NCBI GenBank assembly: GCA_025603075.1
Contig: MU626309.1
Location: 52,968-116,967, forward strand
DNA length: 64,000 bases
Origin: Neoconidiobolus thromboides FSU 785
Lineage: Eukaryota; Entomophthoromycota; Entomophthoromycetes; Entomophthorales; Neoconidiobolaceae
Reading direction: 5' to 3'
This document shows positions 11,503-22,681 of this stretch, piece after piece. The position numbers and the translations under genes are program-made. The notes under the pieces are model-generated. The model had not been told where the DNA came from. It saw nothing but the letters and a program-made list of their open reading frames with translations, and ran no database searches. Position 1 is the first letter of the stretch, and each line of letters opens with the position of its first letter.

Positions 11503-12211
11503 TTATTTTTGCTGAACTTGATTACTGTTAATTTTATTTTCTATTTCAATTAACGCATTTTGAATGGAATCTAAAAATCTCGACCATTCCACAGTATGAA
11601 CGTTTTCATTTAACAATAATAAATAATCACATCCTATATTAAAATTTATCATAACAATAAATACAATATTTTATAAATAACATAAGATTACTTAAAGGAG
11701 CATAAAGAGGGAACATGATGGTAGCAGCAGCTCTACCTTTTCTACAAATTTGAGAACGTTTGACTTTAAGCTTACCAACTAGCTTTTTGAATACGATAAA
11801 ACTAACCCTATACTTAGTTAAATTTATGTCTATTTTTTTGTCTAAGAATTTTAGTTTTATTCGATCATCTAAAAACTCATTAATAATCTACCTTTGGTTT
11901 CTATATTTTTATTCCAAGGTATTGCTTTTAATGTAAAATAATCTGTTTTAACAAGCAGAGAGTTTAATTCTAAATAGATTCTAACCAAATCAGCAGAACA
12001 TGCTGGGAGGTAATACTTAATTTCAAGCTTTAATAGTGTATATATTATATTATAAATAGATCAATACGCTAAACTGAGAGTTCGGACTTCTACTATCTTC
12101 TATCTTTTTCCAGTCATATTTCAATGGTACCCTAGCTAACTTTTCCACTACTTTATTGTTAATTGTTGACAATGAGCCCTTTTTTGCAATCAAAGTATTA
12201 AGTGGATTCAT
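11503..12211 (-). CDS. Unrecognised protein, four exons, 195 residues
   Basis: Found by joining exons; each is too short to stand out alone. Exons 12211-12068, 12027-11892, 11868-11692 and 11633-11503 join in frame from ATG to TAA with good GT..AG sites. The first two introns are very short (39 and 23 bp); the 23-bp one is unusually small and would need checking. The product begins MNPLNTLIAKKGSLSTINNK and contains RVPLKYDWKKI. It has a basic middle (KKLVGKLKVKRSQICRKGRA) and ends with a helix (EWSRFLDSIQNALIEIENKI). There is no signal peptide or membrane segment. The composition looks like a small conserved nuclear or organellar protein, but I do not recognise the family and assign no function. 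Confidence 0.65.
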
Positions 12212-13002
12212 ATTTATTCTTTTCATTTAAAAAAGAATGTTTTTTATAACATAGAATGCTAAATAAACTTTCAAAAAATAAATCAAAGCTAAGGCAAAAA
12301 TGCTGAATAGATATTTTTTTTTCTGTAAAATATAAGCTTTGTATAATTTTTGTACTTAACATAGTCGAGTTTCATTTCTAATGCTTTCTATTTAAGTGAT
12401 ATTTCTTTTACTTTTAAAACAACCCTAGGATATCTAAACATGTTAACAGTTGTATATTAAAAAATGATAAACTTTATTAATATTTTATTTCATAGTTATA
12501 GTTAAAATAGATTGAGAACGGTATAATCTAGACTTTGAATAATTCTAGTTAAATCAAACTCTCATATGTCAGTAAAAAATTTGAAATTTGGCTTGTATTA
12601 GTTTTAAAAGTAAAATAAGAGTTATAATTAAAATTCAATAAGAGTAAAGTTTTTCGTTATAATGAATATAATTGTTAAACCTGGTATCAACTTAATATAT
12701 CTTAATTCAATATTCAATCATTCAATCATTCAATCATTCAATATAATGTTTCACTTACTAGAATTATAAACAACAGCTACTATTTAATATTATGACACGT
12801 TAATCTGCTTGTGGCTAATCCCTATAAGAAAATTTCACCAATGATATTAATTGTATATTGCGTTAGTAAAAAATGATTGATGGCATTAACCCCATGACAA
12901 GAAAGCAAATGAAGCCTATTTAAATAACGGAAATTATACATTTATTTAATTGAAACTTTCACTCCTTACTTTTAATTTAAAACAATCTATTAATATAACA
13001 CA
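12212..13002. other. Intergenic, upstream of the chitin synthase activator gene
   Basis: Contains a short tandem repeat of ATTCA/ATTCAATC units at about 12707-12742. No gene or short-repeat copy. It holds the divergent promoters of the 11503-12211 gene and the Skt5-like gene. Confidence 0.6.
12707..12742. repeat. Microsatellite (CATTCAAT)n
   Basis: About four tandem copies of ATTCAATC, about 260 bp upstream of the Skt5-like start codon. Confidence 0.85.
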
Positions 13003-14982
13003 ATGGAAATAACTGACAACTATTCACAAAAAAAGGATGGTAAGATAATAACTTGTTAAATTTAAATCTTTTTATACCCTATTTTAGACTTAGTGGAAGG
13101 CATTTCAAAACTTAATATTGACTCAAGTAATAAACACACCCCTTCTCCTTTAGAATTACAAGAAGGAAGTCGCAATACTTTTTTTCCTAACTCTGACTTT
13201 TATATAGAAGCTGATCAACATTCACCAATAAAGACTCAGGCTCAAACTCCAAGTCCAATCTCCCGCCCTTTACCAACTCCTAAAAGTAAAAGTAAAACAT
13301 TACCTAGGGAAAATACAAGCCAAAAACCATCAAATCGTAGTATGGTTAGTACCCAAACTACGGATAATGACCTCACATCGACAGGTAGTGGGAGTCATAT
13401 ATCTAAAGAGGATTCATATGGAGATAATGTACTTCATCATTCAAATAGTGACAACTTAAATTATTCAAAACCCAACACAAGTAAAGATATTAATGTGATA
13501 AACACTCGCTCTTACGATAATTTAAATCAAAATAATAATGAAATTGGCAGATCTGAAAGATCAAATAATATACTCAATCCACAAAGAAGTCATACTCAAC
13601 CATCATTTCCTAGCGGCCTAAGCGATAACTATCATAGTTCACATCCTTCTAGAGCTTCAACGATGAACGAAAGCCAGACCAGTGGAGGTTATTCAAGAAG
13701 TGACAGTGAATCAAGATCAATGTACTATGATCAAAGCCGAACGGAGAATTCAAGGCAAGGTGATAGAGGTATGGATGACTATCCATCTCGAAATAGTACA
13801 AGTTCAGGATATCCACAAATCAATCCAACGTCGCCCCAAACTGAGCAAAAGTCTGAGATTCCAACTAAAGAAGCATTGGAAACTTATCGTCAAAATGCTA
13901 AGAAAAGTCATGATCCAGAAGTTCAATTAGACTTTGCCAAATATTTGATTGAAACAGCTGCTTTAGTACTTGAAAATCAAGATGATGCTATTGATCCCCA
14001 AACGGCTCGTAAACTTCATGATTCTTTAATAACTGAGGCTTTAAAATGGATAAAGAGGCTATCAAGTCAAGGTATCGGATTAGGCAAAGGAGCCTATCCA
14101 GAAGCACAATTTTTTTTAGCTAACTGTTATAATAACGGCTCTTTAGGACTCTCTGTTGATCATGATAAAGCATTTAATCTCTATGTCCAAGCTTCAAAAC
14201 AAAATCATCCAGCTGCTACCTATCGTACTGGAGTTTGTTATGAATTTGGGGCAGGAACAAAGCGTGATCATCATCGATCTTTACAATTTTTCAGAAAAGC
14301 TGCAGCACTTGGTGATACAGCTGCTATGTTCAAAGTTGGGATGGTTCTTCTTAAAGGAGGATTAGGTCAACAGCCTAATCCTAGAGAAGGAATTACTTGG
14401 CTTAAAAGAGCTGCTGCTGCTGCCGATGAAGAAAATCCCCATGCTCTTCATGAACTTGCATCATGTTATGAAAAAGGTGGAATTCCTTCTATTATAGCTG
14501 ATCCATCATATTCTAGAGAGTTATATACTCAAGCAGCACAATTGGGGTATGCTCATTCTCAATTTAAGCTTGGTGTTTGTTATGAACAAGGACTGTTAAC
14601 ATGCCCAATTGACCCTAGAAGATCGATTGCTTGGTTTACGCGTGGGGCAGAGCAAGGGGATCCGGAATGTGAGCTTGCGTTATCTGGATGGTATTTAACT
14701 GGATCTGAAGGTGTTTTAAAACAATCTGATACTGAAGCTTACCTTTGGGCGAGAAAAGCTGCTGATAAAGGGTTAGCAAAAGCAGAATATGCAGTTGGAT
14801 ATTATTCAGAAGTTGGAATTGGGGTGCGTCAAGACCTTGAAGAAGCACGACGTTGGTACATGCGCGCAGCGGCACAAGGAAATAAAAGAGCAATGCAAAG
14901 ATTATCTGAGCTTAAAAAAACAGGATCAACTAGAAAGGGGGGACCTAAATCAAAGGAGGAAGCAGGATGCAATATAGCATAA
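13003..14982 (+). CDS. Skt5/Chs4-like chitin synthase activator with Sel1 repeats and a CaaX end
   Basis: Exon 1 is 13003-13039 and exon 2 13088-14982; 643 residues. The first ATG lies in the small first exon; the in-frame GTG at 13093 is not the start. The N-terminal half (to about residue 270) is Ser/Asn/Pro-rich and disordered. About seven Sel1-like repeats follow, with typical pieces AQFFLANCYNNGSLGL, ATYRTGVCYEFGAGT, SQFKLGVCYEQGLLT and AEYAVGYYSEVGIGV. The protein ends in Cys-Asn-Ile-Ala, a CaaX box predicted to be farnesylated, as in yeast Chs4/Skt5, which tethers chitin synthase III to the bud-neck membrane. Family role: activation and localisation of class IV chitin synthase at growth sites and septa. 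Fungi often have several paralogues, so which one this is cannot be told. Confidence 0.9.
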
Positions 14983-15306
14983 GGGTATCAATAAGAATAT
15001 GTAAGTCTATATCAATACAATGATAAAAATTTATTGATAATATTATTAGCTATCTTCTGGAAGATCAAATTAAATCGTATCAGTTACAAAAGTTGGCATA
15101 GTAAACTAGCTTGCATATTGCGTTACATTTAACTTTAATTTTAGTCTTAATTTTATTTTTATAAACAACTAATTTATTTAACTTTTTTACAATAAAGTTA
15201 GTAATTATCGCAATGCTCTGATTAATAATTTTAGTTTATATATTTATTAATAAATAATATATACTATTTAAAAGAAATACAGGACTTTCATCATAAATAA
15301 ATATAT

Positions 15307-15402
15307 GGGGGTGTTTTTTTAGCTTCATTACTTTTTCCATTTTTTAAGTGCTATTTGAGTGGAAAAGTTATCAGCAAAATTCTTAAACAAAAATACATCC
15401 TC
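15307..15402 (+). mobile_element. MITE-like short repeat, copy 7
   Basis: GGGGGTGT start, ACATCCTC end, core GTGCTATTTGAGTGG. Flanked by ATAT on both sides. Confidence 0.85.
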
Positions 15403-15435
15403 ATATTGTATAATAGTTGAATCTCTAATTATAAT

Positions 15436-15520
15436 GAGATATATTTTGGTTTCATTTATCTGTCGATTTTTAAGGGCTATCTGAGTGGAAAAATCGCTAA
15501 TTAGATTTACAAATGTGAGA
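15436..15520 (+). mobile_element. MITE-like short repeat, partial copy 8
   Basis: TTTTGGTTTCATT and GGGCTATCTGAGTGGAAAAA are recognisable. The right end is lost. Confidence 0.5.
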
Positions 15521-15552
15521 TGTAGATTTTATTGTATTCAAATTTTGTATAT

Positions 15553-15649
15553 GAAGATGTATTTTGTATTTAAAAACTTTACTAACGATTTTTCTGCTCA
15601 AACAGGGCTTAAAAATGGAAAAAGGTAATGAAACCAAAAAAACATCCCC
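15553..15649 (-). mobile_element. MITE-like short repeat, copy 9
   Basis: Reverse orientation, ending AAAAAACATCCCC followed by ATATG. The core is mutated to GCTCAAACAGGGCTT. Confidence 0.8.
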
Positions 15650-15768
15650 ATATGTAGACAAATTTAATACATAAAAGAGTAACATAATGATATTAGTACA
15701 AAAATTTAAATAAATAGATAACATATTTTAATAAGGTTAGAATAGATAGTGTTTTATTTTTTTGACAC

Positions 15769-16782
15769 TTACTTACGAGCAGCAGCATCACGGGCAATAG
15801 CAGCAAGCTTCTTACGAGTAGCAGCTTGAGATTTAACACCCATAACACCTCCACCCCAGGTACGACGAGCTTCATCGAATTTGTTGAGGTAGTTAGCATT
15901 AACGGCTTCAATTAAAGAAGCAAAGGCAGCTTTATCAGCTTCCTTGATATCAGTGATAGCAAGAGCAGTAGCAGTCTTTTGATGTACTACAGTACCAAGA
16001 CGAGATTTATCTTTAACAATGCAGTATGGGACACCCATCTTACGGCAAAGAGCTGGAAGCCATACAACTAACTAATAAAAAGAATGAGTTTCATAAGCCT
16101 CTATAAGGGGAATTTTTTAAGTTATCAACCAGCTCCATTGAGTCGGTTCTATTTAATAGAACGAATGAGCTCAATATCATCACCAGGATTTCATAGGGTC
16201 ATTGAGGCTTTGAAAATAATAGATGATAAAATTTAACTTACCTCAATTGGGTCAACATCATGAGCAATGACAACAAGTTGAGCTTTTTTGCTTTCAATTA
16301 AAGCAGTGATATGGTTTAAACCAAATTTGACAAAATATGGCTTTTCGCTGGCTGGCTTGTTACCAGTTTCAGCTACAGATTTAGCAATAGCTTCAAGACG
16401 TTCTTTCTTTTCAATACGAGTTTCTGGACGGTATTTGTTTAAAAGAGTGAAAAGATTGACAACAGTGTTACGGTCTAAAGTTTTGGTGAATTGGTTGATG
16501 GATGGTGGTACCTTAACACGGAGCTTAAGGATTTTACGTTGACGTTGTAAACGAACGTATTGTGGCCATTTGACAAAACGAGTTAAATCACGTTTTGGTT
16601 GGATATCATTACCAATAGAGTAGTTCTTTTGTTTTTGTTCGAAAAGTGGGTTAGCAGTTTGCTTTTTGTCAGCAACTTTGACGATGCTTGGAGCTGGAGC
16701 AACTTTCTTCTTGTTCTTTTGTGGAGCCTTTACATATGTTAGACTCTTTGTTTCTAAGGGTTGTAAATGTTGAACTTACCAT
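15769..16782 (-). CDS. RPL8: 60S ribosomal protein eL8 (L7a/Rpl8)
   Basis: Exons 16782-16780 (just the ATG), 16727-16242 and 16071-15769; 263 residues, the normal size for eL8. Clear family blocks are [54 protein letters not shown] and [19 protein letters not shown]. It binds 25S rRNA on the large subunit with a kink-turn-binding L7Ae-type fold. A first exon holding only the start codon is typical of fungal ribosomal protein genes. The first intron is 52 bp. The second (16072-16241) is 170 bp, several times the local norm, and is described separately because it may host an RNA. The acceptor at 16072-16073 is chosen because it restores [10 protein letters not shown]. Confidence 0.97.
16072..16241 (-). 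ncRNA. Structured intron of eL8, possible intronic snoRNA
   Basis: Reading the minus strand, this 170-nt intron contains GGTGATGA, a good C-box-like motif. It then has a long stem-loop: ATTGAG pairs with CTCAAT, and inside it GTTCTATT pairs with AATAGAAC around a one-base loop. Introns of eL8/RPL7A genes host C/D-box snoRNAs in animals, and ribosomal-protein introns are common hosts in fungi. Against this, I find no clear CUGA D box and no rRNA complementarity I can name. It may be structured for splicing or autoregulation instead. Confidence 0.3.
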
Positions 16783-18137
16783 TTTATCTTATTAAATTAC
16801 CGATGGATGCACTAAAAAGTGTACAATGTCTTTAGACTGGTAAAAGGAAAGGACTACTCTTGGTTTTTTAAGTTTATAACTCAAACTTTTGATCCAAGTT
16901 TTGCAATTAGAATTTTCGAAAATGCAAATGATTTGAATTTGAAGCTTAAAAATTGGATATTAAGATTTTCAATTATAATAATTTCAATACAAGATTCTTT
17001 ATTATGTTTCTAATCATAGTCGTATCAAGTCCCGATTGACATAAAAATAAATGAAAAATCCGTTATATTGATCAACTTTAGCATTTAATACTCTAAAATC
17101 TTAGTTTATAAATAAATATAAAAATTGATTTAAACTTACTGATATAGCTACTATGTTTTGAACATATTATTTAATTGATAATATTCATACTATTATTCAA
17201 TACTTTTTAATTTGTGTATTTGAAACATAAGCTCATTACTAACATTTAAAAGAAATAGACAATTTAGTTAGGAATTTTAAACATTAAGCTTATTCATAGT
17301 TTAATTATTTTATTTGTGTAGTTTTTATAATTTATATTATATAAATAAAGCCTGTAAGTAATTATAAGAAATAATAACATCAATTTTAAAATCATCGAAT
17401 CTTTTATCTTTACAGATTATGAGGAGTGTTTTAAAACAAAACAAAAGGAAAGGAGGAAACTATAAAACGAATCGTTAAAGTAAGGGATGAAAAAGAAAAA
17501 GATAACAAAAAGAGAAGGAAGCCCGAAAAAGAACAGAAAGGTCATGGACAAAAGATAAGGTAGTAGTTTACAATCTTCATTTTACAGTTAAACAAAATAT
17601 TGACAAGTAATTTCTCATCTTTGGGAAAGATTTCTAATTTTTAAGAGGTTAAAAAAAATTTCTTAAAAATGTGAGTTCTTCGTTCTTTCACTGCAATATC
17701 TATAGGCAATAAAGAGCTTAAAGAGTTGTAGTTGAGCTTGTCAGAACGTTTGCAGATAATCCACACTACTATGCTAGCAATAAAAAGTAAGGTTCCTGGT
17801 GAGACTAAAGGAAACAATTATTCAACAAATGGCAATAAAATTAGAGAAACATTACTTCTAACTATTAAATTTTGAATAAAATTTTAAACTAAATATCCTA
17901 AAAACAGTTAATATAGTAAAATCAAAAAAGGTACTCTTAAGTTTATTTTAGTTGATACATAAAGTAATAAAGTAACAAAGTAAAAAACTAAAAATAAATA
18001 AATTTCAACTTATTAAAAATATGGCCATATTTTTATTGACATGTATGAAAAATAAAACAATGAGAGTGTTAATATTTTTTAAATAAAACTTAAATTTTAG
18101 AGTGCTTGTTATGACTATCCCATCGAAGTTCACTAAT
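16783..18137. other. Intergenic, 1.35 kb, with a possible relic exon
   Basis: Contains a purine-rich stretch at about 17420-17560 with no sustained frame, and an exon-like open segment on the minus strand (17641-17804, separate entry). The forward frame at 16819-17013 looks accidental. Confidence 0.5.
17641..17804 (-). pseudogene. Possible orphan 3' exon with a membrane segment
   Basis: After an acceptor-like CTTTAG, the minus strand has an open run of 53 codons to a TAA. It starts SPGTLLFIASIVVWIICKR, a convincing transmembrane helix followed by positive residues, and continues with a basic cytosolic tail (VKERRTHIFKK). Nothing upstream, toward the 7TM gene, looks like a matching exon. It reads like the last exon of a membrane protein whose remainder is lost. 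I do not recognise the family. Confidence 0.3.
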
Positions 18138-19148
18138 TTATCCCCTTTTAAAAACATCATCAAGCAAGAACTTAATCCCTTCTGCTATTTTTCGATTAGC
18201 TCGGATGATAACAAAAGGCGTAATAAAGCAGCTTATGGAATATAATAAAGTATAAATACATTGAGTCCAAATTGGTGCTTCAGTCTGGGTTATGTTTTCA
18301 TATAATACAAAGCAGATAAAAGGTACATGGGTACAGGTGTATACAATAGTAGCTGGTAGAAACTTCTTTAAAATGGCTTTTTCAGAGGCGCTTGCTACTC
18401 TTTGTGGGCGTGACTCATTGATACAAGGTATCTTTGAGTTACTTGACTCAACATCTGATAGTTGAGTTGGTTCCGACCGTTCAGTTGTACGTTTAATTGA
18501 AGTGTTAAGGGTAGAAGAATTGAAAGTTGATTTTAATAAATCACTGAATTTAAGGATGATCATGAATGCGAAAAAAGCATGTGTTATACCACCAAGCATC
18601 ATGATACAAATGTATAATATAGTTACCACCAGAGATAGTGAATCATGAGAAGTATAAGGTATAGTCACTATCAAAGCACTTGAATGTGGTAAAAATGCAT
18701 TTAGCATAGCAACTGGTATTAACAATACTATGCATACAGCCCAATACATGAATAAAATGCCGAACCAGTATGTAGGCTCTATATTTCTTTCTAAAGCAAT
18801 TAACCAGAAGTAATAAGAGTATCTCATACCAACTGAAAAAGGAAAGGTCAATAAAGCTAAATTAAATGAAAAGCCAAGTAATTGATATAACCAGATTGGA
18901 AGCTGACTATGGTCGTTTGTAACCCATAGTATTGATAGGCCAATGGTTGATACTGAATACATCAAAACAGGTAGCATCATATGAGCAATTAATACATTGC
19001 CAACTGTGTCTCTTGAAAACATACGATCCCTTAACAAAACAAAAGTAACTAACATCATCGGAAAAAGGCTCAATGTGCAAAAGATAATATTTATTATATG
19101 AAATACATGAAGCAGTGTATGTTCGGCATTATTTCCACTCAAATACAT
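18138..19148 (-). CDS. Rhodopsin-like seven-transmembrane receptor, paralogue A
   Basis: Intronless, 336 residues, starting MYLSGNNAEHTLLHVFHI. Seven hydrophobic segments are visible: about 13-37, 50-72, 86-108, 127-150, 163-200, 265-288 and 297-320. Loop 3 between segments 5 and 6 is Ser/Thr-rich and cytosolic (TSIKRTTERSEPTQLSD). The seventh segment ends PFVIIRANRKI followed by a short amphipathic helix, as in class A receptors (an NPxxY-like site without the exact motif). No exact DRY triad follows segment 3 (ALERNIEPTYW). Rhodopsin-like GPCRs are rare in fungi and typical of some early-diverging lineages. The ligand is unknown. It is a close tandem copy of the gene at 20839-21888. Confidence 0.8.
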   Translation of the reverse strand: MYLSGNNAEHTLLHVFHIINIIFCTLSLFPMMLVTFVLLRDRMFSRDTVGNVLIAHMMLPVLMYSVSTIGLSILWVTNDHSQLPIWLYQLLGFSFNLALLTFPFSVGMRYSYYFWLIALERNIEPTYWFGILFMYWAVCIVLLIPVAMLNAFLPHSSALIVTIPYTSHDSLSLVVTILYICIMMLGGITHAFFAFMIILKFSDLLKSTFNSSTLNTSIKRTTERSEPTQLSDVESSNSKIPCINESRPQRVASASEKAILKKFLPATIVYTCTHVPFICFVLYENITQTEAPIWTQCIYTLLYSISCFITPFVIIRANRKIAEGIKFLLDDVFKRG

Positions 19149-20838
19149 TTTAAATTGTAAATAGTAAGATTAAAAGTAAAATTTGGTTGCTTTGCTCTGA
19201 TTTCGTTAATTCATAGCTTCTATTTATATATTATTTTCAAACCCATATTTAGGTATTGGTTTGTTTTTAAAACCTCTCTTATTTTGAATCATAACAATTT
19301 GTATTAATTTTATTCCAAATTGGTTTATCATTAAGTAAAAGTTTATTCTTTAAAAGTTTGTAAAAATGAACAATAGTTTAAATTGGCAGAACAAACTATT
19401 TGCTTCTTGTAACTTATCCTAATGGACTAAATATACTATTAGGAAAAATATTTATAGTAGCGTCAAACATTGTATTTTTTTATATAGCCATAAGTTATAG
19501 AATATTAAAGATCCATATTAAATATATCACATTGCATAATAAAAATTAGTTACATTATAGGTAAATAGATTTGTGTCAACTTCTTAATTAAGGCTTAGAA
19601 ATAAAAAACAAAGCGGGCATATGGATCTTTATTAAGGTGCTTTTCTCTAGCTATATCAAAAAAGTCATTTTTCTATTCATTGAATTTAATCTAAGATTTT
19701 AGAATTTAAAATCAGAATTTTATATTTTCATTCTTATCGCAAAAAGATATATGAATTATAAAATAAGAGCAATGTGCAATTATTTTATTAATGCTAATAT
19801 AGTATTACAATCCTATTAATATTTCACTGTCAATTAGCTTATTTAAATGAATTATTAACACTATCAAACTTTAATGAATAGGCAATCCACTTATTTAATT
19901 TACTCTAAGATCATAGTAAAGTAGTGAGAAAAATAGACTTACCAATCCTCTAGTTCCTGACACCTTAGCGTTTAGTCAAAGTATACACAATGCTATCGAA
20001 TGAGTATGATGATTATATTAAGTTAAAAAAATAAGTTAGATTTTCAAAACATGCATTAAATAAATAATAACATAAAATTTGATTTATTGACTTTGATTAA
20101 AGCAACAAAATAAAGTGAAATAAAATAAAATAACTTTTATTTGAAGCTTATCTGGATTAATATTGTTAAACACTTACACTTGAATAATGTTTAGGCATAA
20201 CTTTTTTAATGTATAGAAATCAAATCAATATTGAAAATTTAAACCTTGTGTGGATGTTTTTTTTGATTTCATTACCTTTTCTGTTTCTTAATTGCTATTT
20301 AAGTGGAAAAATTGAGTAAAATTCTTAAACAAAAAAGTACATCCCCATATGCTAATTTATTTAAAACTAGATTGATAAATGCCATTGAATATATCATTAG
20401 AAAATTGTTATTGCTTATTAACATCATTCATAAAATTGGGTTGTAATCCTTATTGTTTTTTATGCTTAAGACTATCTTTTAATCTAAACTAGTGATTATT
20501 AATTTGAATTTACTATAATGTTTTCAATGACCTGTTATAGTGCTTTAAATATTTTGTATTGATCAAATTAAAGTCGTATAATTCTAGTTCAATTATCCTT
20601 ACCTTTAAATTAAAGAATTTACAAATATATAAACATTAAAATACTCATATATTAATTGAAGTTAATATTTTTAGTGGTGAATAAAATTAAGTATATTTTG
20701 ACCACTTTGTTTTAATTAGTACATTAAAAAAGTAAAGAGTAAGGGTGGGAATTAATTATAGTTTATTAAATGTGTATTCATATGCATGTTAACAAATATA
20801 GGAGATGAAATGATAAAAGTGTTGATGTTTTATAATAC
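19149..20838. other. Intergenic between the two receptor genes
   Basis: The 200 bp next to receptor A resembles the DNA upstream of receptor B (see findings). One short-repeat copy lies at 20249-20346. No gene. Confidence 0.65.
20249..20346 (+). mobile_element. MITE-like short repeat, copy 10
   Basis: GTGGATGT start, ACATCCCC end followed by ATAT. The core has mutated (TTGCTATTTAAGTGG). Confidence 0.75.
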
Positions 20839-21888
20839 TTATGCTTTGGTCATCCTAACTTGAAATTCATTATTTTTTCCCCCACACCTAAAGATTTCAC
20901 TAAACAAAAATCTGATATCTTTTGCTATTTTTCGATTAGCTCGAATAATAACAATAGGTACAACAAAACAGCTTATGGAAGAGAATAAGGTATAAGCACT
21001 CTGAACCCAAACTGGAGCTTCTCTTTCGGCTATATTTTCATATAACACAAAGCAGATAAAAGGTGCATAGGTACATGCGTACAAAATAGTAGCTGGTAGA
21101 AACTTCTTTAAAATGGCTTTTTCAGAGGCGCTTGCTACTCTTTGTGGGCGTGACTTGTTGATACAAGGTGCCTTTGAATTACTCGATTCAATGTCCGACA
21201 GTTGTATTGGTTCTATTTGCTCAATCGTATTTTTAGCTGAAGTATCGAGAACTGTAGGATCCAAAGTTGATTCTAATAAATTACTAAACTTAAGAAAGAT
21301 CATGAATGCAAAAAATGTATGCATTATACCACCAAGGGCCATGACAACAATGAACAAAATGGTCATTATTAGTGATAATGGATCATGAGAAGTATAAGGT
21401 ATAGTCACTATTAAAAAATTTGAATGGGGTGAAAACCTATTTAAGATAGCAACTGGCATTAATAATACTATGCATGTAGCCCAATAAATAAATAAAACAT
21501 TAAACCAGTATATAGGTTTTATTTCCCTTTCTAAAGCAACTAACCAAAAATAATAAGAATATCTCATACCAACTGAAAAAGGAAAAGTCAATAAAGCTAG
21601 ATTAAATAAAAAGCCAAATAGTTGATATAATTGGATTTTAAGTCGATTATGATCATTCATAATCCACAATATTGATAGAGCAATGGTTGATACTGAATAT
21701 ATCAAAACAGGTAGCATCATATGAACAATTAGTATATTCCCAAATCTATCTTTTGCGACCTTACGATTTCTTAATAAAACAATTACAATTACAATCATTG
21801 GAAAAAGGGACAGTGCACAAAAGATAACATTTACTATATGAAATACATGAAGCAGTGTATGTTCGGTGCTATTTTCACTCAAGTACAT
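20839..21888 (-). CDS. Rhodopsin-like seven-transmembrane receptor, paralogue B
   Basis: Intronless, 349 residues, beginning MYLSENSTEHTLLHVFHIVN with a possible N-glycosylation site (NST). It has the same seven-segment plan as paralogue A and is alike along the full length. For example PQRVASASEKAILKKFLPAT is identical in both, just before segment six. It differs mainly in cytosolic loop 3 and in a longer tail (GGKNNEFQVRMTKA). Both genes are intact, so both are probably expressed. Plasma-membrane sensor is the family expectation; ligand and coupling are unknown. Confidence 0.8.
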   Translation of the reverse strand: MYLSENSTEHTLLHVFHIVNVIFCALSLFPMIVIVIVLLRNRKVAKDRFGNILIVHMMLPVLIYSVSTIALSILWIMNDHNRLKIQLYQLFGFLFNLALLTFPFSVGMRYSYYFWLVALEREIKPIYWFNVLFIYWATCIVLLMPVAILNRFSPHSNFLIVTIPYTSHDPLSLIMTILFIVVMALGGIMHTFFAFMIFLKFSNLLESTLDPTVLDTSAKNTIEQIEPIQLSDIESSNSKAPCINKSRPQRVASASEKAILKKFLPATILYACTYAPFICFVLYENIAEREAPVWVQSAYTLFSSISCFVVPIVIIRANRKIAKDIRFLFSEIFRCGGKNNEFQVRMTKA

Positions 21889-22579
21889 TAAGATTATAGA
21901 TCGTAAAAGTAAAGTTTGATTTTATCTCGTTTATCTGTATTTGTTATTTATATGTCATTTTCAAACACATCTCTAGATGTTACTTTACTCTGTAAAACCT
22001 CTCTTATTCTAAAATATAAACCAATCTATATTATTTACCCCAAATTGGTTTACTAAATAAATTTTTATTTTTCAACTTGAAAAATATGTGAAATAGCTTA
22101 AAGATTATAAATTAGTGAATTCGTTATTGCCAGCTTTAATAAGCTAAGTATACTATTATAAATAGTATTTATAGTAGCTTTGGTTACTTTGTATTTTCTT
22201 GTTACAGAACATTGTTATATTTTAATTCTATCTCAATGTCAATATTACTTGATAAAAATTAACTACATTATGAGTTAAATTAATTTATTATAATAAAACC
22301 CTTAACTAAAGCTTGAAATCAAAATAATGATATGTATTAGATATTTTTATTATCGAGTATGTTTATGGCTGTGCATTGAAAAATCTCTTTTTATTCACCA
22401 AATTTGACTTTAAGACTTAATACTTTATAATAAGAGTTCCACCTTTTTTATTATAAAATAATAAAATAAATAGAATTCGTTATTATTTTGCTATTATTAC
22501 AATTATACAAATATGTTACTGTAAATTACCATATTAAAATGAATTATTTTGAAACGATTTTAAGCTTTGACAAATATAT

Positions 22580-22681
22580 GGGGGATGTGTATTTTTATGT
22601 TTAAGAATTTTACTAACAATCTTTCTGGTCAAATAGCGCTTAAAGAAATGGAAAAAGTGATGAAGCCAAAAAAACGCCCCC
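22580..22681 (-). mobile_element. MITE-like short repeat, copy 11
   Basis: Reverse orientation; five Gs at the start and five Cs at the end, flanked by ATAT. Core GGTCAAATAGCGCTT. Confidence 0.85.

Larger units (their letters stand above)
14983..15768. other. Intergenic between convergent genes, rich in short repeats
   Basis: Three short-repeat copies or parts (15307-15402, about 15436-15520, 15553-15649) fill almost half of this interval between the 3' ends of the Skt5-like and eL8 genes. No gene. Confidence 0.7.

Noticed and set aside
17420-17560. Purine-rich, Lys/Arg-coding-like stretch
   Set aside because: No sustained frame or splice structure; probably low-complexity DNA.
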